From: Przewalskia tangutica
Lineage: Eukaryota; Streptophyta; Magnoliopsida; Solanales; Solanaceae
Reading direction: 5' to 3'
DNA: 64,000 nt
NCBI GenBank assembly: GCA_029844215.1
Contig: CM056730.1
Coordinates: 56,928,924 to 56,992,923, forward strand
The translations under genes were made by a program, and so were the position numbers. Below the pieces are notes generated by a model. The model saw only the letters and a program-made list of their open reading frames with translations. It did no database searches and was not told where the DNA came from. Shown here piece by piece: positions 11,433 through 22,836 of this stretch. How positions within the stretch are numbered: position 1 is the stretch's first letter; the number at the start of each line of letters is the position of its first letter.

Positions 11433-13940
11433 TGTTACACCCCATAGTTCCAGAGTATGTATATGAGGACGTACGTACGAGAATACGACAGAAAAATTGG
11501 AAAGGAAGAAAGACGTGATTTTTCGACGGAAAAGTTTCCGGATTTTGTGAAGGATAAAGGTTCGTTAATGGGAATTGGATTCCCAGATTTGGTATTCAGA
11601 CTTTTTGGAATATTTGAGAATTATGGAATTTTATTTCCGGAATTGGTCACGTGGGGCCCACGGGAGGAATTTACGGTTTGCGGGGCCCACTTTATTTTCG
11701 GATATTTTTTTCGGAAGTCGGAATATTTTGGACGAGTAGGGGGAGACACGTGTCACCCCCCCTTGAGGCCATGTGGGCCGATTGTTGGGTGTGTTGGACG
11801 GTTTTGAGTGCCCATTGTTATGGTGGACAAATTGTTGGCCAACTACCCACACACATGTACCCCATCCTCACCATACACTTGCTTTAATCCTAGCCATTGA
11901 TTTTCCTATAAATACCCCTTTGTACAAGACTAATTCTTCATCCACACTTAAAGTTTTTCCAAGGCAAATACTCCCTCCCTCTAGTTGTTTTTCGTCCCCA
12001 TCCCTCCTTGTGTAGCTCGTCCGAAACCCCCCCCCCCCCCCACTTTGTGTAGAAAATACTTCATGTATTGTTGTATAAATCCCAAATACCTTAGCCTAGT
12101 ATTCCTAGTAGTAGTCCAAAGTTATTTCAAATACTAAGAGCCCGGAAAAATACTACTTTATTCCTATAGTCGCAAAAATGAAGCCCTAGAAAAATCTTCA
12201 TAACTTAGATGAAGTGTTAAGAGAAGTTGTTTAGAAACTTCTAAGGGTTGCTTGGAGCGGGTTGGAGCGTAAGGAGTTGGAGCTAAACGTTGCTCAGGAT
12301 CGACATAAATCTTGGATAATTTTGGGCTTATCGAGGTAAGGATCTTTATCCCCCTATTGTAATTGGATATTACATGTTGTAGTAATGTATAGTTGAGTAT
12401 ACTATATGTAGAATGAATATTGAAAAGGATTGAACTGTATTTACATTGGACTGTATTTACAGTAGACTTGTGTAGTATATCTGTGAAGTAGAATTGAACA
12501 CGTCCGGTTAGACGTGTAATCCCCTGGGAGTTGATTGGCCTGGTAGCGGGCCTGAGTAGAGGAGGAGATTTATGTGGTTACGGGGGGGAGGTGCTGCCGA
12601 ATTTTCTGTAGAATAAGGAATCTTGTATTTAGAATATTCTACGAAGAGATCTAGAAGTTGATAGACGTTTTATGGCCATTATAGGTTGAAGTACTACGAG
12701 TAGCGTATTCTACTTGAAGGGTGGAAAAGGCTAGCAAGGTTATAGTACTTGGACCATTTTGCTAATTGTCGATAACCGTCGCGAGGTATGTGAACCTCTT
12801 CCTATCTTTTCTAGCATGATTGTTGTGAACTATGTAAATGCGGTGAGCGTACATGTGCTAAATGAATTTGGTTGGTTTAAAACATAAAGTGTTATAACGG
12901 ATTTATGGGAAGTTTGCTATAACAACTTTATGTAGGTAAAGAAATGGTTTGTGGTTTTTAAAAGATAAGAGACTTGACTTATAAATGACTTGATGTGAAA
13001 TATTAAGGACTTGGTTTGTTTTATTGAGTTGTGAAACCGCTTTTATGAGAAATGGGTACTTGGGTTTTAAAAGGAATAATATTATATTGATTTCGGAAAT
13101 GAGAATAAGTATCGAACAAACCACTGCAGCGTTAATAAAGGAAAATGTATTAACTAATTAATTACTATTAAAACCAGTAGAAACCTCCATCTGCATAGAA
13201 GCTAAGATAAGACAAAATTGTATTACATTTCCTAGATCATGGCTGCTTTATTAAGAATCATTATAAACAAACATTAATTTTCTTAAATTTCCAAAGTAAG
13301 GAACTTGATTTCTAAAAGAAAAGAGACTTGAGGAATTGAAGAGTTTTTGGTTTAAAAGAAAGACATGGTTTTGTCTTAAATTGGTTTAAAACATAAAGTG
13401 TTATAACAGCTTTATGGGAAGTTAGTTATAACGACTTTATGAAAACAAAAGAATGGTTTTATCATTAGTTTTAAAATGGTAACTTGACTTTAAAAGGAGA
13501 AGTGTTTTGGTCTAAAAAGAAGGCATAGTATTGTCTTAATTTGGTTTAAAAAGGAAAGTATGGAAGTTGTTTTGGTTTACTTAAAATGTTAGTCACTCTA
13601 TTTTGATAATACGGGCATCGGGTGACCTTTGTAAAAGAAATGGATCTTTTAAAAAGAATTTAACGTCGTAGTACTTTGGGGTTAAAACACGGACTTTGGC
13701 ATAAAATGAAAGTACCTTGAGTTGTGTGTAACATGCCTATGTTTGCGTGTGATAGCCTTGTCGTGCTAGTATTGTATTTCTATACCACCGTCTCTCGATG
13801 GAGGGCGGCTGATTTGTTATGATCTTACTTGGGCGTCTTGGCGGTGTGAGCATTCTACGCAGTGCAACGTGATTATTACTCGTGGACTAGCTCTCGTGAG
13901 GTTTCTTGATTCGGCAGTATCCGGTAGTTGGCTCGTGCTT
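11433..13940 (+). mobile_element. LTR2, left part of a second solo LTR nested in LTR1
   Basis: Begins TGTTACACCCCATAG at 11433. A TATA box is at 11906-11914, a C homopolymer near 12030, the hairpin ACACG...CGTGT at 12498-12517, a donor-like AG|GTATGTGA (GT at 12786) and the mosaic module at about 13095-13275. It breaks off at ...GTGCTT (13940). The right part resumes at 40044, where other LTR copies continue directly from GTGCTT into TTAT. The total is about 3.16 kb, a normal length for this family. Confidence 0.88.
11906..11914 (+). promoter_or_regulatory. TATA box of LTR2
   Basis: CTATAAATA follows a CCATTG motif, as in the other LTRs of this family. It is about 475 bp from the LTR start. 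Confidence 0.65.
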
Positions 13941-14636
13941 TGTCACGACCCGACCTCGGGCCGTGGATCGTGCCTACCGGGCACCCTAGTGATACAACAT
14001 CAGAGAAAATCAGCGGAAATAAAAACATACACATGAAACAAGATATACAATAATGAAATAAGAAAACAGGCTAACCAAAACGGTCACCTTTCTGTATATA
14101 GAGATAAAACCCGAACAATTATATCCTTTACAAACCACCGCCACAACAAAGATTACTACAGACCTCTAAGAATTTTATAACAATAATGACGGGACAGGGC
14201 CCCGCCATACCCCTGAATGTTCAAAAACCTACAATCTCAGGGAATCATACCAAAAGATAAGCCTCCGGAGAAACGGAGCTTCCCAAAACGCTGAACTGTG
14301 ATCCTATGAGCGAGGATCAACAACCGGTGTACCTCTGCCTGCGGCATGAACGGCCGAAGGAGGTCGATACAACAGTACCAAGTATGTGGCGAAAATACTA
14401 TAAATGAAATCATGGCGATCTATATAAACCGGAGACATGTATGATAACCAAACTACGATTTACAACATAAGCGATGCATGTCAAGTCGTGGACTCACGCC
14501 CTCAAGTCATCCTCATGCCCGTGGAACTCCTTCCTCACTGCCGGCAGTCTAGGTATAAATCGTATGATACGTATAACATGTCTCGGCCCATCCCATGAGA
14601 CTCGAGGTGGAATCGCATGGTCACATTCCCGGCCCA

Positions 14637-14985
14637 TCTTATGGACTCGGTGTCGGATCGTATGGAATACATTCCCGGTCCATCTCATGGACTCGGTGTC
14701 AAATCGTGTGGAATACATTCCCGGTCCATCCCATGGACTCGGTGTCAAATCGTGTGGAATACATTCCCGGTCCATCCCATGGACTCGGTGTCAAATCGTG
14801 TGGAATACATTCCCGGTCCATCCCATGGACTCGGTGTCAAATCGTGTGGAATACATTCCCGGTCCATCCCATGGACTCGGTGTCAAATCGTGTGGAATAC
14901 ATTCCCGGTCCATCCCATGGACTCGGTGTCAAATCGTGTGGAATACATTCCCGGTCCATCCCATGGACTCGGTGTCAAATCGGCC
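14637..14985 (-). repeat. Tandem repeat in R, 46-bp unit, about 7.5 copies
   Basis: Near-identical units contain CATTCCCGGTCCATCCCATG and ACTCGGTGTCAAATCG. Because 46 is not a multiple of 3 and the unit has no stop in any plus frame, all three plus frames stay open. The three overlapping frames (14474-14989, 14595-14996, 14617-15018) are artefacts of the repeat. Confidence 0.93.
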
Positions 14986-15449
14986 ATAACATTTAAACTC
15001 TCTTTTAAGACAGATTAAGATAATACCATACTTTCCTTTTAAATCAAAACACTTTCCTTTTTAAAATCAAGTAACAACATTCTTTTCCAAAAGTTCAAGT
15101 TGCCTAATTTCAAATACTCAAGTCTTTTATTTTCGAAAGATTTCATAGTTCATAGTCTTAATCAAACAACGTAATCTCTTTTTAAAACAATTGAGTAACA
15201 TATGCCTTATGTGTGAGTAGTTATTCTTGTTTATAACAATCTTATTAAATCAGCCATGATCTAGAAAATGTAATACAATTTTGTCTTATCTTAGCTTCTA
15301 TGCAGATGGAGGTTTCTACTGGTTTTAATATAATTAATTATTTGTCAATACATCTTCCTTTATTAACGATGCAGTGGTTTGTTCGCTACTTATTCTCATT
15401 TCTGAAATCAGTAAATCCTTATTCTTTAAAAACCAAGTACTCATTACTC

Positions 15450-16295
15450 TGCCTCAATCGGAAGGAGGTTTGGGCCTTATGAATATCAAGGATTGGAACC
15501 ATGCCCTGCTATCCCGGTCTATATGGCAATCCCACACAGAAGCAGACTCACTTTGGGTCCAATGGATCAACAGCTTTTATTTGAGAGGCAGTTCTTTTTG
15601 GGACTATGAGTGCGCCCTGAGACTCCCCCCTATTCAGAAAGATTTGCGGGATACGCGACAAACTTGTTTCCATCTTTGGTAGCCAAGGAGTTGCAATTGC
15701 CAGATTAGCAAAGTGTTGTACCAACGGTAAATTTGATTCAAGCCTCGCATATGAGATCTTGCGCTCTAAGCAAGATAAAAAGCCTTGGATGTCACAAATC
15801 TGGAGAGGATTCATCCCCCCTAAGTTCTCGTTCACCATGTGGATAAATTGTAGAAAGCGGTTAGCTACAAAGGACACCCTTTCCTATCTCAACCTGGAGG
15901 ATAAGTCTTGTGGGTTCTGCAAGCAAGCAAATGAAATAAGAGAGCACCTCTTCTTCACATGCCCTACACGTTTGATTTGGAAAAGCATAAGAGACTGGTT
16001 GGGAATTAAGAGAGAAATGACCACTATTGAAAGTTCTCTCAAATGGATTAAAAAAGACTACCGCGGAACAGGCATCCGAGCAAAAGCAACCTTAATTGCC
16101 TTCTGCATTATGGTCTATGAGATTTGGAGGACAAGGAACACACTGCTCTTTGATGGCACAAACTCACCGGCAGAAGAGGTCATTACCAAGATTAAAACAA
16201 CATCCTATAGAGTACTCTATGATTTTATCCCTTCTTGTAATGGCACGCCCGGTGACAACTCCTTACTCCCCCGTTTCTTCTTTAAATTACGTTGA
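15450..16295 (+). pseudogene. LINE ORF2 C-terminus, zf-RVT domain
   Basis: The first part reads LGLMNIKDWNHALLSRSIW, the typical linker after the RT thumb of plant LINEs. A frameshift lies near 15680-15720. The second part (15759-16295) has WRGFIPPKFSFTMW, then C-x2-C (CGFCKQ) and H-x4-C (HLFFTC), a complete zinc-binding zf-RVT motif, and ends at a stop just before the 3' UTR. The endonuclease and RT cores are absent because of 5' truncation. The frame 15374-15682 starts in LTR sequence and runs into the LINE, a chance fusion. Confidence 0.85.
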
Positions 16296-16394
16296 GGACT
16301 GAGAACCCTCAATGATTGATTGTAGCCACTTTTCTTTCGGTTTCTAGTAATAATATTTCCATTTACCTAAAAAAAAAAAAAAAAAAAAAAAAAA
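15450..16394 (+). mobile_element. 5'-truncated LINE inserted in R
   Basis: Comparison with other LTR copies (for example 30870-30900 read in reverse) shows the LTR breaking at 15449 (..TCATTACTC) and resuming at 16395 (CGAATGAGG). Between them is a LINE 3' end: a coding region with a zinc-binding reverse-transcriptase C-terminus, about 73 bp of 3' UTR, and a 26-base poly(A) at 16369-16394. No clear target-site duplication is seen; about one base of target may have merged with the poly(A). Only the last 0.95 kb was inserted, as is usual for LINEs. Confidence 0.9.
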
Positions 16395-17337
16395 CGAATG
16401 AGGTTTCACAACTTTTTTTAACAAAATTCAAGTCCTTAACATTTCATAAAACGTCATTTATAAGTTAAGTCTCTTATCTTTTAAGATCAAGTCTCTTAAC
16501 TTCTAAAATCAATAAACCATTCTTTTACCTACATAAAGTCGTTATAACTAAATTCCCATAAAGCTATTATAACACCTTATGTTTTAAACCAACCAAAACT
16601 CGTTTAGCACACGTACGTCTACCGTACTATATAGTTCACAACAATCATGCTAGAAAAGATAGGAAGAGGTTCACATACCTCGCGACGATTATCGACAATT
16701 AGCAAATCGCTCCAAAATCAGTAACCTCGCTAGCCTTTTCCACCCTTCAAGTAGAATACGCTACTCGTAGTCTTCAACCTATACAGCCACAAACGTCTAT
16801 CAACCTCTAGATCTCTTCGTAGAATAATTCTAGATACAAGATTCCTTATTCTACGGAAAATTCGAAGATCTCCCCGCCCGAAACCACATAAATCTCCTCC
16901 TCTAACGAGGCCTGCTACCAAACCAACAATCCCAGGGGGGGGGGGTTACACGTCTAACCGGACGTGTACAATTCTACTCCACAATAATACTAAAAGTCTA
17001 CTGTAAATACAGTCCTATGTAAATACAGTTCAATTCTTTATAATCATCCTTCCAATATATCTTATACTCAATTCTAAACTACTACAACATGTAATCTCCA
17101 ATTACAATAGGGGGACAAAGATAATTACCTTGATAAGCCCAAAATTATCCAAGATATAAGTTGATCCTGAGCAACGTTTAGCTCCAATTCCTTACGCTCC
17201 AACCCGCTCCAAGCAACCCTTAGAAGTTTCTAAACAACTTCTCTTAACACTTCATCTAAGCTATGAAGATTTTTCTAGGGCTTCATTTTGCGACTATGGA
17301 ATAAAGTAGTATTTCCGGGCTCTTATGTTGGGATTTC

Positions 17338-19854
17338 TGTTATACCCCGTATTTCCAGAGTATGTACGTAAGGGAATACGTACAAAAGTCTAGCCTTAAA
17401 GTTTAGGCAAAACGTTTTTTTTTGGGCACAACTCACAAAACGAATAGTTTTCCGACGAAACGTTTCCACAGCTTTCGTAGGGTAAATTCCGGCTATGCCA
17501 TTTCTAATTTTTGCGGATTTTTCCGAGAGACGAAACATTTTGGACCAACGGGAGGGCGACACTTGGCACCCTCCAATTGGTGGACTTGAATCGTCCATTG
17601 GACGAATTGGAATAGCTTGGCACGTTTTTTTTGTGCCTTGGCACAAGTCAAGGAGTTGGTAGGATATTTGTGTGTAGTAAATCCTCACCCTACACTTGCC
17701 TTGCACTTGTCTTCATCTTGGCCCTTGGTTGGCCACTTCTTGACCTATAAATACCCCCTTAAGATGAAGAGTTCTTCATCCACAAATTCCATTCCAAGTC
17801 TTGAAAATCCTCTCCTCTCCCTTTGTAGCCTTTTCGTCCAAAACACCTCCCCCTCCCCGGGTGAAGGCCCTTGGCGAATACCCCTCTAGCCTAAGTGGTT
17901 TGGCCGAGGCCCCCCCTAGCCTAGCCAAAACCTACCCCCCCTCCCTTGGTAGAAAAGTTGCCTTCTTGTATTGTTATAATGCCCAAAATACCCTAGCCCA
18001 AATCCCTTAGTACTTAGTAGAAGTTGTGAAGAACTTCTAAGGTTTCCTTGGAGCATACAACTTAGGAGCAAAACCTTGCTCAGGCGCGACTTTATCTAGG
18101 ATATTATTGGGCTTACCGAGGTAACTAATCCTAACCCTCTTTTGAATTAGAGATTACATACTGTAGTAGTATAAGAATAAGTATAAATACTTAGAAGAAT
18201 ATTGCAGAATAGAATTGAACTGTTATCACAGTAGAAGGGTTTAAAAGAAGAATAATCAAACTGTACTTACATGAATTTGTTTTCCTGATGAACTTGAGTA
18301 GCTCACGGGTAGGAAGTCTGCCCAATTTTCCGTAGGATATAGAACCCTCTGTTTAGAATCGTTTACAAAGTAGTCGAGCGTTGATAGGCGTGTCGACTAT
18401 TATAGGCTGATTCTCTGCGCGCGACATATTCAACTTGGCAGGTGGTTTTCGCTGAGAAGGTATGTGATTCTTCCTAAAGCATGATATTTTACAATATATA
18501 TGTAGTACGGTAGACGTACATGTGTTAACTGAATAATAACTACGGCAATGTCTTTGACTTAAGCCTGAATAATACTTACGGCAATGCCTCACGGCTTAAG
18601 CCTGAATAACACTTACAGCAATGCCTCACTTAAGCTGAATAATAAAGAAGCGAAAATATTTCAAAAGAATCTTGAATCATTTTTATGAAGAGAACTAATT
18701 GATTTTTAAAACAGAAGCTTAAGAGTTATACTAGCTTTATGGGAAGTTAAGTATAACCACTTAAGAATGATAAAAGAAACAGTTTGCCTATGTGTTTATA
18801 ACAGACTTATATTAAATTGTGAAAAGAATAATAAGATGGTTTGATAAGTAGACATGATATGATGCTATGTGTGTTAGTGTCTTGTAACGTTTGTATAAGA
18901 GAGTATTCTTGTTGTGCTTATGTTGTTTAAAAATAAGCTGTTATGTTAGTGTACTATCACTCACCTCTTGACATATGCAGGGGTTAAGCTGTCCTCCGAT
19001 GCGGGGTAGACTCAGGCGGTCTGGGACCATGATTCGAGAATACCTCATGCGGGTCCAGGGGACCTATGCGGAGCTACGGGAGTTCCAGGTTAGTGATGCG
19101 GGGTTATACCTCATGCGGTCTATGTGGCCATGCGGACTACGAGTCGGGGCGATGCAGAGTAGCTACCCTCGATGCGGGGTTATGTACCTATGCGGGCCTA
19201 TGTGAGTGGCCTATGCGGACTCTGAGAGTCGAGATTAGGCTTGCATGGTGATACTACGGGCAATTGGCCCTGCTTCGATCATTCGCAGCCTAGAAAAGAC
19301 CTGTTACAGTTTACCTATTGTTACTCTTGTTTATGATGTGGCACTATGTGCGGTCCCTTGGTTGTTTCATACATACTTGCAAAACTGATTTTAAAATGAT
19401 ATGTTTTCATTTAAGTATTTTTACAGTTTCATATACTTAGTACTGTTATCTTGACCTCCTTGGCTGCGTTCATCTGCGCGGTAAGGCGGCAGTGCTAGAT
19501 CCACATTCTTAGGATCTCTACGTTGGTGTCGTGAGCTCCATCCTTTAGGAGGCTCTACTTTGGGTATGATCTCCTGTTGTAGATAGTTTTGTCTGATCGA
19601 GGGTATGGCGGGGCCTGTCCGCCATAGTTGTATTTTTCCTTAGAGTGCAGTAGTCATGTTATGCAGATATCGGATGTAGCTTGCTAAACCATGTTTATAT
19701 ATATATGCCGAAAGGCTATTTTCTCACTTAAAGCGTGTCTTATTTTATAAACTGTTTCATGTCTTGTTTTATATTTCCGCTGATTACTCTGATGTATGAC
19801 TACTTGGGTGCCCGGGTAAGGCACCAGTCACGGGCACCGGAATGGGTCGTGACA
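17338..19854 (+). mobile_element. 5' LTR of element A-prime (chromovirus family)
   Basis: Starts TGTTATACCCCG at 17338 and ends GGGTCGTGACA at 19854, 2517 bp, followed at once by a tRNA-Met primer site. It has a TATA box at 17745-17753, a donor-like AAG|GTATGTGA (GT at 18460), a 38-bp direct repeat with GGCAATGCCTCACGGCTTAA at about 18540-18630, and an ATGCGG-rich array at 18975-19250. It resembles the C 5' LTR (58578) much more than the A 3' LTR (27558). The left flank ATTTC is not repeated after 29924, so this LTR is not the partner of that one. Confidence 0.85.
17745..17753 (+). promoter_or_regulatory. TATA box of A-prime LTR
   Basis: CTATAAATA followed by CCCCC, about 410 bp after the LTR start, as in the A, B and C LTRs. 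Confidence 0.7.
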
Positions 19855-19858
19855 AAAG

Positions 19859-19870
19859 TGGTATCAGAGC
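19859..19870 (+). other. Primer-binding site, initiator tRNA-Met
   Basis: TGGTATCAGAGC, four bases after the LTR end, is complementary to the 3' end of plant initiator tRNA-Met. It primes minus-strand cDNA synthesis. This copy is intact. Confidence 0.92.
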
Positions 19871-19916
19871 AGTTAATCCTCGGAAAGTATCTCTAGACCG
19901 TGTCTAGTAGAGTCTT

Positions 19917-19948
19917 GATTATCGGTGTGTTGTGCACCACCAATAATC
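19917..19948 (+). other. Candidate dimer-initiation hairpin in A-prime leader
   Basis: GATTAT pairs with ATAATC, then after a C/A mismatch GGTG pairs with CACC. The loop TGTTGTGCAC exposes the self-complementary GTGCAC. The same element lies 46-59 nt after the primer site in A, B, C and D. Confidence 0.55.
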
Positions 19949-20056
19949 GATGAGGCTATAAGATATTTAGGATTGGTTTCCATTCTTCTCACTCGAGATC
20001 GTGCTTTAGAGGCGTGTTAAAGTTGGACCCCTCTAACGTATTCCTTTTATGCGATT

Positions 20057-21340
20057 ATGCCTCCACGTAAAACCGGGCCCGAAGGCAAAGCGTAGGAGGC
20101 GCGATCGAACGAAAGGGATTACGAGGGCTCGGGCCCGATCTATACCGCAGACGGCGAGTTCTATGGCGCCGCCGCCCGGCCCAGCGAGACCACAGTACCC
20201 ACACCTCTGTCCCACGGCTGGGCGGAGAGTTAGGAGTACAAGAGATGGCCCGACTATTGGCTAGAAGTTGTGGCGAATCGAGGATAAGTGAATCACGGCG
20301 GTTCGATTCGGCTCGGCTCGTCGCACCGTGGTGCACCGATGGCGAATAGTTTGAGGCTACGAGATTTCTTGAGTTGTAGCCCGCGAGTTTTACTGGTCGA
20401 GGCGGAGGATGATCGCGAGGAGTTCATCCGTCGGCTCTGAAGGATCATGCGGGTGATCAAGGCCTCGAGGCAGTGCGTGACCTTCGTTCGCATAAGCTGC
20501 GTGATCTGCGATCGATTGGTTTGATTCATGGGAGTTATCCGGGAGAGCACGCGTCCCGGCTACTTGGGATGAGTTCTCGGAGGCTTTCCTCACTCACTTC
20601 TTGCCTCGCGGATGAGGAGGGCACGGGTGATAGATTTTTTCTGCGAGGCGAGAGGGGCCTTGTCGGGAGTACAATGTCGAGTTTGGTTCATTGGCTCGAT
20701 ATGTCCCGGCGTTGGTAGCTAATATGGAGGATAGGGTGCACCGCCACGCCACGGGCTAGATGACTATATGGCCGAGTCGTGTGCGGTGTTTTCCTTCACC
20801 GGGTATGGACATTACCGCATGCGAGCTCATGCTGCAGGATGTGAGGCGTAGAGACGCCGGGTTGTGACGGCAGCGAGAAGACCGGGGCGGCGGTCTTTTG
20901 GTGGCTATCGTGGTGGCGGCCTCGGCGGCGATCTGGGTGCACCACGGCCGGCTCGAGCACTCTGCACCGTCCCGGCACGGCCGAGATATTCGAGGCGCAC
21001 GGGGCCCGGGACTTGCACATTGAGCGGCGAGAGGTTACGGCGATCGGGACCACCCCCCCCTCAGTGTGGCCGATGCGGTAGATCCCACTTCGGGAGTTGT
21101 GGTGCTACGGGAGTTTGTTTCAGTTGTGGCCAGCAGGGTCACTATGCGAGGAACTGTCCGACCAAGGGCAGTGCTGATGGTAAGGTCGACTACTGAGTTC
21201 TTCGCCGGGTCTTCTTTATCCCCGACAGCTACTCGCCCTGGAGGGCAAGGTACTCATGGACCAGCAGGTCGCGGCAGAGGTCGTGGCGCGGGTCCCAGTT
21301 CTTGCGGTCCTCAGAACCGCATTTATGCTTTGTCCAGCCC
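20057..21340 (+). pseudogene. gag of A-prime, truncated by a deletion joint
   Basis: Begins at ATG CCT CCA CGT (same MPPRK start as in A). The body is frameshifted several times. The zinc knuckle is whole at 21116-21157: CFSCGQQGHYARNC, a CCHC motif that in gag binds the element RNA. Downstream the reading stops abruptly at about 21340, where LTR sequence of another copy begins; protease, RT and integrase are missing. Many frame breaks fall at CAG/CTG motifs relative to the A and C copies, so some may be consensus errors. Confidence 0.8.
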
Positions 21341-22632
21341 TATACTCTTGAGCATGATATTTTAAAAATATATATATAGTACGGTAGACGTACACGTGTT
21401 AACTGGACGTAGTTTTACGGCAATGTCTTTTGACTTAAGCCTGAATAATAAGAATCTTGAAGTCTTTCAAAAGAATTATAAAACATTTCGAAAGAGGAAG
21501 AATATTTGATTTTTAAACATAAAGCTTAAGAGTTATACTAGCTTTATGGGAAGTTAGGTATAACGACTTAAGAAAGATAAAAGGAACGGTTTTACTTATT
21601 TGTTTATCTTGTATTGACTTCTGCAAAAGTAGTAAGATGGTTTGATAAGTAAACATGTTATGATGCTACGTGGGTTAGTGTCTTGTGATGTTATTCTTGT
21701 TGTGCTTACGTTGTTAAACGTTAAGACCGTTGTACTGTTATTATATCACATACCCCCTTGACTTGTTATACCGAGGGCTTTCCACCCTTGATGCGGGTCT
21801 ATACGGCCTATGCGGTCTGCGTGACTATGCAGAGCTGCGGGAGTTCCAGGATTGATCATTCCGGGTGTTTTAGCCCGATGCGGGGGATGCCCTATGCGGT
21901 CTGTGTGACTATGCGGTCTATTGAGACTATGCGGACTGCGGGAGTCCAGGAGAATGCGGGTTAGCTACCCCGTCGAGAATACCTCATGCGGTGCGTGTGT
22001 GACCTATACGGATGCGAAGTCGAGGATTAGGCACACATAATGATACTATGGGCGATTGGCCTTGCCGATCATTCGCGGCCTAGAAAAGACACATTCTGAT
22101 TTACCTATTACTGCTCTTGTTTGTGATATGGCACTATGTGCACTTGAACCGATTGTAATTGCAAATGGCTTTTAAATACTTTGATTTCATTTAAGTACTT
22201 TAAAGTTTCACATACTTGGTACCTGTTGTACTGACCTCCTTCGGGGGGCTGCATTCATGCCGCAGGTAAGGGAAAGCAGGTGCTAGATCCGCATCCTTAG
22301 GATCTCTACGTTGGTGTCGGGAGCTCCATCTTCTAGGAGGCTCGACTTTTAGGTATGATCTCCTGTTGTTGTATATAGATTTGTACATTCGGGTATGGCG
22401 GGGCCTGTCCGCCATAGTTGTTTATCTTCTTAGAAGTGCGTAGTCCTATTATGCGGTTGGGATGTAGCGCTAAACTATGTTTATATATATATCGAAAAGC
22501 GACATTTTCTCACATAAAAGCGTGTCTCATTTTACAAGCTGTTTCATGTCTTGTTTTTATATTCCGTGATTACTACGATGTATGACTACTTGGGTGCGGG
22601 TAAGGCACGATCACGAGCGAGCGGTCGTGACA
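21340..22632 (+). mobile_element. 5' LTR of element A, left part missing
   Basis: From about 21340 the sequence is nearly identical to 28656-29924 of the A 3' LTR (both run from CCCTATACTCTTGAGCATG to GTCGTGACA) and is followed by a primer site. The first 1.1 kb of this LTR is lacking. The junction with gag of A-prime shares only a few bases (CCCTAT), so it looks like illegitimate joining. Near-identity of the two LTRs marks A as a fairly young insertion. Confidence 0.85.
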
Positions 22633-22636
22633 AAAG

Positions 22637-22648
22637 TGGTATCGAGCG
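22637..22648 (+). other. Primer-binding site of A, altered
   Basis: Reads TGGTATCGAGCG where A-prime and B have TGGTATCAGAGC. C has the same altered string and D its complement. The change falls on two CAG triplets. Confidence 0.8.
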
Positions 22649-22693
22649 ATTAATCCTCGGAAAGTGTCTCTGAATCGTATCTAGTAGAGTCTT

Positions 22694-22725
22694 GATTATC
22701 GGTGTGTTGTGCACCACCAATAATC
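22694..22725 (+). other. Candidate dimer-initiation hairpin in A leader
   Basis: Identical in structure to 19917-19948: GATTAT/ATAATC and GGTG/CACC stems, loop with GTGCAC. Confidence 0.55.
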
Positions 22726-22836
22726 GAGAGGCTATAGGATATTTAGGATTGGTTTCCATTCTTCTCACTCGAGATCGTGCCTTAGAGGCGTGTTATAAGT
22801 TGGACCCCTCTAACGTATTCCTTTTACATGCTGATT

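Larger units (their letters stand above)
13941..17337 (-). mobile_element. Reverse LTR fragment R, truncated and carrying a LINE
   Basis: Starts TGTCACGACCCGACC, the reverse complement of the LTR 3' end, right after LTR2 base 13940 (TGCTT would be its TSD). It runs through the hairpin module, a 46-bp tandem array, the mosaic module, an inserted LINE, the hairpin at 16948-16967 and the leader, and stops at 17337 where A-prime begins. The LTR 5' end and the right-hand TSD are absent; they are probably lost in the deletion whose joint lies near 21340. Confidence 0.82.

Noticed and set aside
14474..15018. Three overlapping ORFs of 133-171 codons encoding repeated peptides
   Set aside because: They are the same 46-bp tandem unit read in three frames; no stop occurs in the unit, so all frames stay open by chance.
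13941..19854. TGTCACGACC ... GGTCGTGACA as terminal inverted repeats of a large DNA transposon
   Set aside because: These are 3' ends of LTRs in opposite orientation; PBS and gag follow the right-hand one, and R belongs to a separate insertion.
20033..20593. Minus-strand ORFs opposite gag of A-prime
   Set aside because: Shadows of the GC-rich gag coding strand, which has the ATG, zinc knuckle and correct order after the primer site.
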